Assembly (NCBI GenBank): GCA_024709365.1
Contig: JANJWV010000053.1
Coordinates: forward strand, 1-39,708
Length of the DNA stretch: 39,708 bases
DNA from: Desulfomicrobium sp.
Lineage (GTDB): Bacteria; Desulfobacterota; Desulfovibrionia; Desulfovibrionales; Desulfomicrobiaceae
Direction: 5' to 3'
This document shows, piece after piece, positions 29,326-37,154 of this stretch. Under the pieces are notes generated by a model. The model worked only from the letters and a program-made list of their open reading frames with translations. It made no database searches and was not told the origin of the DNA. The position numbers were made by a program, and so were the translations under genes. Position 1 is the first letter of the stretch, and each line of letters opens with the position of its first letter.

Positions 29326-29479
29326 CACATCTCCTTTTTGGTGTGCAGACAGGTCTATACGCTCCGGCCCATCCCCACAACCCGCGAAGCGGAGCCGTCA
29401 AACCTCCCGTCCATCTAGGCAGGGCGCCTGCACTCTGGTATGGTTGCATCGCCGCCAACTTTTTTCCCAGGAGGCCCGC

Positions 29480-31423
29480 ATGAACGGCTGGACCGGAAGG
29501 ACCATCGACATCGACCTGACCGCCATGACGGTGCGCACGCCCCCCCTCGACCGGGACCTGGCCGTCTCCTTTCTCGGGGGCCGGGGCCTCAACTCCAAGA
29601 TTCTCTTCGACCGCGTTCCCCCAGGGATCGATCCCCTCGCCCCGGAAAACGTGTACTGCATCGCCCCCGGCCCCCTGTCCGGGACGATCCTGGGCATGAC
29701 CAGCCGCATGGAGGTCTCCACCCTCTCGCCCTATTCGGGCATCCTTGGCGACGGCAACGCCGGCGAGCGTTTCGCCTCGGTCATGAAACGCGCCCGGGCG
29801 GACCAGATCATCATCACTGGCCGGGCCGCTTTCCCCCGCTACCTGCTGGTCACGCCGGACTCGGCCGAGCTTCTCGACGCCCGCGACCTCTGGGGCAAGG
29901 ACACCTGGCAGACCACGGACCTGCTCCTGGCCAGGCACGGGTCGAAGGCCTCGGTGGCCTGCATCGGCCAGGCCGGGGAAAACCTGGTGCGCTTCGCCTC
30001 GACCATCGTCGACAAGTACGCCTCGGCCGCCCGGGGCAGCGGCGCGGTCCTGGGCTCCAAGAATCTCAAGGCCGTGGTGGTCCTGGGCGACCACCGCGTG
30101 ACCCTGGCCGACCCCGAGACGTTCAAGGAACTGGCAAGGCTCGACAGGGAATACTTCGCCAAGGACGAATTCCAGCGCAACGTGGCCAGCCGCTACGGCT
30201 CGCATCACGGCGTGGTCAACTGGCGGCCGGGTTTTCGAAACTACAAAAAATATCTGGAGCCGGGAGAGATTCCGCAGCAGCTGCGCCCCGAAGCGTGGAA
30301 AGAGTTCGAGATCGGCCGCACGGGCTGCGGCAACTGTCCCGTGCGCTGCAAGAACGTCTACGAGATCCCCTCGGGCGCGAGAAAGGGCGAGCACGGCGAG
30401 GCCCTGGAATACGAGTCCATCTTCTGCATGGGCACCAACTGCGGCGTCGTCGACCCCGTGGCCATCATGGAGATGAGCAACCTCGGCGACATCTACGGGC
30501 TCGACGTCATTCCCCTCGGCAACGCCATGGCCCTGGCCAAGGACCTCTTCGCCCGCGGCATCCTGACCCGGGAGTCGACGGGCGGCCTGGACCTGTCCTG
30601 GGACAACGTCGCCGACCAGGTGGAACTCGTGCACCTCACGGCCCTGCGCGAGGGCTTCGGCAACCTCCTGGCCGAGGGCATGCTGTCCATGGCCAAACTC
30701 ATCGGGCCCGAGGCCCTGCCCTACTGCTACCACGTCAAGGGCCTGAGCCGCGGTCCCTACCCGGCCGGCCTCTTCGCCCTGGCCCACGCCACCTCCACCC
30801 GCGGTGCCGACCACCTGCGCGGACGCAGCTGGGCCTACGGCGAGAACGACCCCGCCCTCTACCCCAGGCTGCAGGCCTCGGGCGCCATGCACGCCGACAT
30901 GGACGACCCGGTCCAGGCCATCATCCTGTCCGAACGGGTCTGCACCCTGGCCGACAGCGTGGGCCGCTGCAAGGGCGCGGTCAACTCCTGGGCCAACGCC
31001 CTGCCCCTGGCCTGGAAGGAGCCCCTTTTCGGCGGCCTGGCCCGGCTGCTGACGGCCGCCACGGGCGAACCGTTCGACGAGGACGCGCTCATCCGCGCCG
31101 CGGACCGCATCTACACCCTGGAGAAAGCCTTCAACGTGCGCCAGGGCATCACGCGGGTCCACGATGCCATACCCCTCAACCCCGACCTGTTCAGCCCCGA
31201 GGACATGGAGCGGGAAAAGGCCAGGCACAACGCCATGCTGGACCGCTACTACGCCCTCCTGGGCCAGGACCCCGCCACGGGCGTCCCCACCCGGGAACGC
31301 ATGGAGGAACTGGGGCTGGCTTCCGAAGCGGCCAGGCTGCACGGGGAAGGACCCTATCCCGAGTGGACGGGCCCGAGGCTCTGGCCGCAGGACAGCTACC
31401 CCCGCGGAGGACAGCGGGCCTGA
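29480..31423 (+). CDS. Tungsten-type aldehyde:ferredoxin oxidoreductase
   Basis: Enzyme of 647 residues oxidising aldehydes to carboxylic acids with ferredoxin as acceptor, using a tungstopterin and a [4Fe-4S] cluster. The N-terminal domain has the family's GGRGLNSKILFD and APGPLSGT motifs. The cluster ligands are Cys283, Cys286 and Cys290 (GCGNCPVRC) with Cys497 (SVGRCKGA), and GNAMALAKDLFARG and HATSTRGADHLRG are family stretches. AGGAGG precedes the ATG. It fits the ferredoxin-based amino-acid catabolism suggested by iorAB, since acyl aldehydes can arise from 2-oxoacid metabolism. No dedicated ferredoxin gene or electron partner is in the window. Confidence 0.92.
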   Translation: MNGWTGRTIDIDLTAMTVRTPPLDRDLAVSFLGGRGLNSKILFDRVPPGIDPLAPENVYCIAPGPLSGTILGMTSRMEVSTLSPYSGILGDGNAGERFASVMKRARADQIIITGRAAFPRYLLVTPDSAELLDARDLWGKDTWQTTDLLLARHGSKASVACIGQAGENLVRFASTIVDKYASAARGSGAVLGSKNLKAVVVLGDHRVTLADPETFKELARLDREYFAKDEFQRNVASRYGSHHGVVNWRPGFRNYKKYLEPGEIPQQLRPEAWKEFEIGRTGCGNCPVRCKNVYEIPSGARKGEHGEALEYESIFCMGTNCGVVDPVAIMEMSNLGDIYGLDVIPLGNAMALAKDLFARGILTRESTGGLDLSWDNVADQVELVHLTALREGFGNLLAEGMLSMAKLIGPEALPYCYHVKGLSRGPYPAGLFALAHATSTRGADHLRGRSWAYGENDPALYPRLQASGAMHADMDDPVQAIILSERVCTLADSVGRCKGAVNSWANALPLAWKEPLFGGLARLLTAATGEPFDEDALIRAADRIYTLEKAFNVRQGITRVHDAIPLNPDLFSPEDMEREKARHNAMLDRYYALLGQDPATGVPTRERMEELGLASEAARLHGEGPYPEWTGPRLWPQDSYPRGGQRA

Positions 31424-31555
31424 TTGTCCTCTGCGGCGCAGCACATTCCCCAAGGGTTTGAAAAAGAACCAATTCTTGCGTCGATGCGGGGGATGGTGTT
31501 ACACGCTGACAAGACCGGCTGATCCGCAACGCATTCCGAACACGGGACGGGGTTC

Positions 31556-34500
31556 ATGCGACTTCTCTGCACCATTCTGCTCCTGCTGGCCCTGACCGGC
31601 ACGGCATCTGCGGCCCAGTCGCTGAACCTGACCGTCGAGGAGCGCGCCTGGCTCGCCAGGAACAGGGACAACCTGGTCCTGTCCTACGACCGGACCTTCC
31701 CGCCCATCGAATTCGAATCCCCCGACGGAGCGTTCTCCGGGCTGAGTTCCGACCTCATCGCCCACATCGAGGAACGCCTCGGCATTACCTTCCGCAAGCA
31801 GGCCCTTCCCTGGGAGGACGTCCTGAAAGGCCTCCGGGACGGGGACACGGCCCTGGCGCCGGCCATGATGCAGACGCCGCAGCGGGCCGCATTCGTCCTG
31901 TTCACCCCGCCCTACGCGAGCCTCCCCCTGGTCATCGTCACCTCGGGAAACATGGCCAGGTCCCTCAGCATGAACAATCTCGACGGACTGCGCGTGGCGG
32001 TCGTGCGCGGCTATGCTTCGGGCGACATCGTGCGATCCTCGAATTTCGGCCGCTACAAGGTCTTCGAGGTCGACAACATTCCGGAGGGGCTGCGCGACGT
32101 CGCCTTCGGCGCCGTGGACGCCTTCGTGGAAAGCCTGGCCGTCGTCACGTGGCACATCCAGAAGCAGGGCCTCTCCAACCTCAAGGTCGCCGGCGACATC
32201 GGCCTGAACCAGGACCTGTCCATCGGGATCAGCCGCAGATATCCCCTCCTGGCCAGCTCCATATCCAAGGTGCTCGATTCGCTGGACGAAAAGCAAAAGC
32301 AGGCCATGACGGAGCGCTGGATCAGGCTCCCGTCGAATTTCATGGACCCGGTGACGCGCAGGGTCCTGTCCTTCGCGGCCCTCACCGCCCTGGTCACGGT
32401 CCTCGTGCTGGCGGGACTGGCCTGGATCCTGAGCCGCAAGCTGCGCAGGAAGGTGTCCGAACTGCAGAGCGCCGAAACGGCCCTCCTGGATCAGGTCGGC
32501 CGTTTCCGTTTGGCCATGGAAGCCACCCAGGCAGGGTACTGGGAGCACTTCCCGGCCGAGGAGCGGGAGGAGCACAGCCCCGAGTGGTACACCATGCTCG
32601 GCTACCCGGCGCGGCAGACGTCAGGATCCCTGGACAGCTGGCGCAACCTGGTGCACCCCAGCGACAGGAACGACGCCTCGGACGCCTTTTCGGCCTACAT
32701 CCGGGACGGCGGGCGGGGCATGTACGAGGCCGAATACCGCCTGCGCGCCCAGGACGGCTCCTGGCGCTGGATTCTGGCCAAGGGCCGGACCGTGGCCTGG
32801 GACGAACTGGGCCGCCCCAAGCGCATCATCGGCCTGAACATCGACATCGAGAGGACCCGTCAGGCCCAGGCGGAAATGGAGAGGTTCCAGGCCCTGAACA
32901 AGGCCCTGCTGGAGCAGACCACGCAGTTCATCGGCCTGCTGAACCTGCAGGGCCGTCTCCTCTCGGCCAACAGAAGCGCCCTCGAATGGGTCGGAGCCGA
33001 AGCCGAGAAGGTGATCGGCAAGCCTTTCTGGGAGGGGCCGTGGTGGCCGGACAGCGGGGAGGCGGAAGCCCTGCTCCGCCAAACCATCGAACGCGTCCGC
33101 GACGGCGAGACGATCCGCCGCGAGATCACGCACGTCGATGCCGCCGGGCGGGAAGCCTTCTTCGACTTCACGGCGTCACCCTTCAGGGACGAAAACGGCA
33201 GGGTCGTCAACATCATCGTCGAAGCCAGGGACATCACCGAACTCAAACGCAAGCAGCAGGCCATCGAGGAAAGCGAGCGGCGCTTCAGAACCATCTTCGA
33301 GAGTTCGCCGTATTCCATCGTCATCAACCGCCTCTCCGACGGCCGGTACATGGACGCCAACACCGTTTTTCTCGAACGGCTGAACATCAGGCGCGAGGAA
33401 CTGCTCAAGCTCTCGCCCGAGGAAATCGGCAGCTTCCCCGAGGGGCACAGGAAGGAGATCATGCTCGCCGTCGGCGCCAGGCAGACCCTGCACAACCTGG
33501 AGACGACGACCGTGCGGCCTGACGGCAGGACCATTCACCTGCTCTACTCCGGCGGCTTCATCACCCTGGGCGGCGAGGACTGCGTCCTGTCCATGACCGT
33601 GGACATCACCGAACTCAAGGAGGCCCAGGAGGCCCTGCGGCGCTCGGAGGAAATGTTCTCGCGCCTCTTCCACCTCTCGCCCGACATCATCACCCTGGCC
33701 CGGTTCAGCGACGGCCGCCTGCTGGAGGTCAACGAGGCCTTCTGCGCCCTAACCGGGTTCAGTCGTGAGGAAGCCCTTGGGCGCAGCACCCTGGACATCG
33801 GCCTTTTCGCCGTTCCAGGACGACGCGCGGAATTCGTCGAAATCCTCGCGCGGGACGGACAGGTCGACAACTTCGAGTTCGACATGCGTCACCGCGAAGG
33901 ACACATCCTGCACGTCTCCGTGTCGGCCAGGGTCGTGCCCGTGGCCGACACGCACTGCATCCTGGCCATCTCCCGCGACATCACCCACCTGCGGGCCATG
34001 CAGGAGACCATGGTCCAGTCCGAGAAGATGCTGTCCCTGGGCGGCATCGCGGCAGGCATCGCCCACGAGATCAACAACCCCCTGGGCATCGTCCTGCAGG
34101 CGGTGCAGACCATCGCCCTGCGCACCCGCTCCGACTTCCCGAAAAACATCGAAGCGGCGGCCAGGATCGGGGTGGACATCAAACAGGTCGAGCGCTACCT
34201 GACGGAGCGCAAGATCGACGTCTTCATCCGCGACATCCAGGGCGCGGCCGTGCGCGCCGCCGAGATCATCCGCCACATGCTCGACTTCAGCCGGCGCAGC
34301 GAGTCCAGGCGCTCGGTCTGCGACGTCGCGGCCGTCGTCGAAAACGCACTGCGCCTGGCTTCCAGCGACTACGATCTGAAGAAGAACTACGATTTCAAGT
34401 CCATCGAGATCGTCAAGGACATCCCGGCGGATCTGCCCGGCTGCGAATGCACGGAGACGGAGATCGAGCAGGTGCTCCTGAACCTGCTGCGCAACGCGGC

Positions 34501-34825
34501 CCAGGCCATGGCCGAGGCCGAGCCCCCCACCCGGGCGCCGCGCATTGCCATCCGGGCCCGAGTCGAGGGGCAAGGCCTCCGGATCGACATCGCCGACAAC
34601 GGGCCGGGCATCCCCCCCGAGCACCGCAAGCGCATCTTCGAGCCCTTCTTCACGACCAAGGCTTCGGGCGCGGGCACGGGTCTCGGGCTGTCCGTGTCGT
34701 ACTTCATCATCACCAAGGGTCACGGCGGGCGAATGCGCGTCTCCTGCCCGCCCGAGGGGGGCACCGTCTTCACCCTGGAACTGCCCTGCCTGGCCCGCTC
34801 CGAAGAAGCCGCCGCGGGGTCCTAG
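31556..34825 (+). CDS. Sensor histidine kinase with periplasmic SBP_bac_3 domain and four PAS domains
   Basis: Membrane kinase of 1089 residues. Signal-like N terminus (MRLLCTILLLLALTGTASAA), one family-3 solute-binding domain (about 30-255) and a TM helix (271-293) come first. Four PAS/PAC modules follow (about 310-440, 440-560, 565-690, 690-815). Then come a HisKA domain with AHEINNPLGIVLQAV (His837) and an ATPase domain (LLNLLRNAAQAM, DNGPGIPPEHRKRIFEPFF, GTGLGLSVS). There is no receiver domain, unlike the two hybrid kinases at the left end. The nearest receiver is the HD-GYP response regulator 77 bases downstream on the same strand, a probable partner. An amino-acid-like ligand is plausible from the sensor family, but unproven. 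Confidence 0.93.
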   Translation: MRLLCTILLLLALTGTASAAQSLNLTVEERAWLARNRDNLVLSYDRTFPPIEFESPDGAFSGLSSDLIAHIEERLGITFRKQALPWEDVLKGLRDGDTALAPAMMQTPQRAAFVLFTPPYASLPLVIVTSGNMARSLSMNNLDGLRVAVVRGYASGDIVRSSNFGRYKVFEVDNIPEGLRDVAFGAVDAFVESLAVVTWHIQKQGLSNLKVAGDIGLNQDLSIGISRRYPLLASSISKVLDSLDEKQKQAMTERWIRLPSNFMDPVTRRVLSFAALTALVTVLVLAGLAWILSRKLRRKVSELQSAETALLDQVGRFRLAMEATQAGYWEHFPAEEREEHSPEWYTMLGYPARQTSGSLDSWRNLVHPSDRNDASDAFSAYIRDGGRGMYEAEYRLRAQDGSWRWILAKGRTVAWDELGRPKRIIGLNIDIERTRQAQAEMERFQALNKALLEQTTQFIGLLNLQGRLLSANRSALEWVGAEAEKVIGKPFWEGPWWPDSGEAEALLRQTIERVRDGETIRREITHVDAAGREAFFDFTASPFRDENGRVVNIIVEARDITELKRKQQAIEESERRFRTIFESSPYSIVINRLSDGRYMDANTVFLERLNIRREELLKLSPEEIGSFPEGHRKEIMLAVGARQTLHNLETTTVRPDGRTIHLLYSGGFITLGGEDCVLSMTVDITELKEAQEALRRSEEMFSRLFHLSPDIITLARFSDGRLLEVNEAFCALTGFSREEALGRSTLDIGLFAVPGRRAEFVEILARDGQVDNFEFDMRHREGHILHVSVSARVVPVADTHCILAISRDITHLRAMQETMVQSEKMLSLGGIAAGIAHEINNPLGIVLQAVQTIALRTRSDFPKNIEAAARIGVDIKQVERYLTERKIDVFIRDIQGAAVRAAEIIRHMLDFSRRSESRRSVCDVAAVVENALRLASSDYDLKKNYDFKSIEIVKDIPADLPGCECTETEIEQVLLNLLRNAAQAMAEAEPPTRAPRIAIRARVEGQGLRIDIADNGPGIPPEHRKRIFEPFFTTKASGAGTGLGLSVSYFIITKGHGGRMRVSCPPEGGTVFTLELPCLARSEEAAAGS

Positions 34826-34902
34826 ACGAGGAGACTACATTCAACGTATCGGGTCACGAACATGTATGACATTTTCCGTATGCCGTATAAGTGGGAATGC
34901 GT

Positions 34903-35991
34903 ATGAACATCCTGGTCATCGATGACGAAGAAGGCCTGCGCCGCTCCCTGTGCGCCTACCTTGAGGACCTGGGGTACGATGCCCTGGACGCAGGCAACGG
35001 TCTCGAAGGCCTCAAGGTCATGCGTTCGCACATGCCCGATCTGGCCGCGGTCATCGTGGACCTGAACATGCCGGTCCTCGACGGCTACGGGTTCCTGCGC
35101 CAGGCCAGGGAAGAGGCCCCGGAACTGCCCATCGTCGTACTCTCCGGCGTCGGCGTGGTCGACGACGCCCTGCAGGCCGTGCGGCTCGGGGCCTGGGATT
35201 TTCTGACCAAACCCCTGCACAATTTCAGCATCCTGGAGCATACCCTGAACAAGGTCATGGAAAAGGCCAGGCTCATCAGGGAAAACAGGGAGTACCAGAC
35301 CAATCTCGAGGAACTCGTGCGGCAGCGCACGGCCGAGCTTGAACGGACCCGCAGGCAGATCATGCACCGCCTGAGCCGGGCGGCAGAGTACAAGGACAAC
35401 GAGACCGGACACCACGTCATCCGCGTCGGCGAGATAGCCGCGGTCCTGGCCGAAGCCCTGGGACTCGACACGGAGAGCTGCGACAACCTGCGCGACTGCG
35501 CGCCCCTGCACGACATCGGCAAGATCGGGGTGCCCGACGAAGTGCTGCTCAAGCCGGGCAAGCTCGACCCCGATGAATGGAAGGTCATGCAGCAGCACTG
35601 CATATTCGGCTGCGAAATACTGGGCCCCCTGACGAGCAAGGAGGAGGCCCACGCCAGCTGCGAGAACTGGGCGGTCAAGGGACCGGAAGGCAACGAGCTC
35701 CTCGACCTGGCCCGCATGCTGGCCCTGCTGCACCATGAACGCTGGGACGGCACCGGCTACCCGTTCGGCCTGACCGGGGAGGCCATCCCCCTGGAGGCGC
35801 GCATCGTGGCCGTGGTCGACACCTACGACGCCCTGGCCAGCGAACGGCCCTACAAGAAAGCCTTTCCCGAGGAAAAATGCCTGGCGATCATCAGGGAGAG
35901 CTCGGGCTCCCATTTCGACCCGCAGGTGGTCGAAGCGTTTTTCAGGAACACCGAACGCATCAGGTCCATCCGCTCCAAATGGAACGACTAG
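34903..35991 (+). CDS. Response regulator with REC and HD-GYP domains
   Basis: Cytoplasmic response regulator of 362 residues. The N-terminal receiver has Asp53 (VIVDLNMPVLDG), acidic pair DDEE near the start and Lys in FLTKPLHN. A linker helix (about 118-150) leads to an HD-GYP domain with HDIGKIGVPDEVL and HHERWDGTGYP, the two motifs of active cyclic-di-GMP phosphodiesterases. It probably hydrolyses c-di-GMP when phosphorylated by the upstream kinase. MNILVID at 34903 is chosen because GTGGGA sits at a normal distance; GTG 34891 and ATG 34897 are alternatives. It is 25 bases before the FIST gene. Confidence 0.93.
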   Translation: MNILVIDDEEGLRRSLCAYLEDLGYDALDAGNGLEGLKVMRSHMPDLAAVIVDLNMPVLDGYGFLRQAREEAPELPIVVLSGVGVVDDALQAVRLGAWDFLTKPLHNFSILEHTLNKVMEKARLIRENREYQTNLEELVRQRTAELERTRRQIMHRLSRAAEYKDNETGHHVIRVGEIAAVLAEALGLDTESCDNLRDCAPLHDIGKIGVPDEVLLKPGKLDPDEWKVMQQHCIFGCEILGPLTSKEEAHASCENWAVKGPEGNELLDLARMLALLHHERWDGTGYPFGLTGEAIPLEARIVAVVDTYDALASERPYKKAFPEEKCLAIIRESSGSHFDPQVVEAFFRNTERIRSIRSKWND

Positions 35992-36016
35992 GACTCGTGC
36001 AACCCGGACGAACGCC

Positions 36017-37153
36017 ATGAAGATCAACCAATTCCACATGAGCAATTCCGGGGGCTGGATCACATGCCCCGTGAGCGAGGCGCACCCGAAGAGGCCCCTC
36101 GCCCTTGTCTTCTGGTCCGACACGGACGAACGGGGTGTCCGCGACGCGGCGCGGACGCTGCGCGAATCATGCGGAGGACCGGTCATCGTGGGCTGTTCCG
36201 CGGGCGGCGTCATCCAGGGTGGGCAGCTCCTCGAAAACGCCCTGAGCGCCACCATCGTCGCATTCGAGCACACCCGCTTCGAAACCGTCACGGCCATGGC
36301 CGCCGATCATCCCGACAACCACGCACTCGGTCGCCATCTCGGCGCCGCCCTGGACCACGAGGGCCTGGCCCATGTCTTCGTCCTGTCCGACGGCCTGTCC
36401 ATCAACGGATGCGCCCTCTCTGCCGGGCTGGCGGAGGCGCTGCCGCCCCACGTCGGCGTGACCGGCGGGCTGGCGGGCGACGGGGAGCGCTTCGAGCGCA
36501 CGACCCTGCTGCACGGCTGCGACATCTTTTCGGACGGCGTCATCTGCATCGGGTTCTACGGCGACAGGCTTCGCGTGGGCCAGGGCACGCGCGGCGGCTG
36601 GGTGCCTTTCGGGCCCGAGAGGCTCATCACGGCCTCGCACGACAACGTCCTGCTGGAGATCGACGGCGAGTCGGCCCTGGATCTCTATGAACGCTACCTC
36701 GGCAAGCACGCCAAGAACCTCCCGGCCAGCGGGCACCTCTTTCCGCTGAACCTGCGCGAGGCAGGCAGTTCCGTCTGGGTGGTCCGCACCATCCTGGGGC
36801 TCGATCGGGAGCGCAAGGCCCTCTTCTTCGGCGGCGACGTCCCGCTGGGCAGCACGGTGCGCCTCATGCGCGGCAGCATCGACAACCTGCTCGACGGCGC
36901 CGAGGAGGCCGGAAAGATGGCCCGTGCGGGCGACGGCGATGCCCTGGCGATCCTGGTCAGCTGCGTCGGGCGCAAGATGCTCCTCAAGCAGTTCACGGAG
37001 GAGGAGATCGAGGCGGTGGCCGAGGCCCTGGGCCCCGAGGCGACCCTGACGGGCTTTTACTCCTACGGCGAAATCGCCCGCGGGGTCGAGGGAGAACCCT
37101 GCTGCCTGCACAACCAGACCATGATGGTCACCGTCCTCCAGGAGATCCGCTGA
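36017..37153 (+). CDS. FIST-domain (FIST_N/FIST_C) sensory protein
   Basis: Soluble protein of 378 residues covering FIST_N (about 30-225) and FIST_C (about 230-365) with no other domain. VIVGCSAGGVIQGGQLLENA, GVTGGLAGDGERF, LFGGDVPLGSTVRLM-like FFGGDVPLGSTVRLMRGS and GFYSYGEIARG are typical of the family. FIST domains are thought to sense small ligands, perhaps amino acids, and usually sit beside or within kinase, chemotaxis and cyclic-di-GMP proteins. Here it stands between a c-di-GMP phosphodiesterase regulator and a cyclase gene that begins one base after its stop. That placement suggests it feeds a signal into one of them. Confidence 0.9.
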   Translation: MKINQFHMSNSGGWITCPVSEAHPKRPLALVFWSDTDERGVRDAARTLRESCGGPVIVGCSAGGVIQGGQLLENALSATIVAFEHTRFETVTAMAADHPDNHALGRHLGAALDHEGLAHVFVLSDGLSINGCALSAGLAEALPPHVGVTGGLAGDGERFERTTLLHGCDIFSDGVICIGFYGDRLRVGQGTRGGWVPFGPERLITASHDNVLLEIDGESALDLYERYLGKHAKNLPASGHLFPLNLREAGSSVWVVRTILGLDRERKALFFGGDVPLGSTVRLMRGSIDNLLDGAEEAGKMARAGDGDALAILVSCVGRKMLLKQFTEEEIEAVAEALGPEATLTGFYSYGEIARGVEGEPCCLHNQTMMVTVLQEIR

Positions 37154-37154
37154 C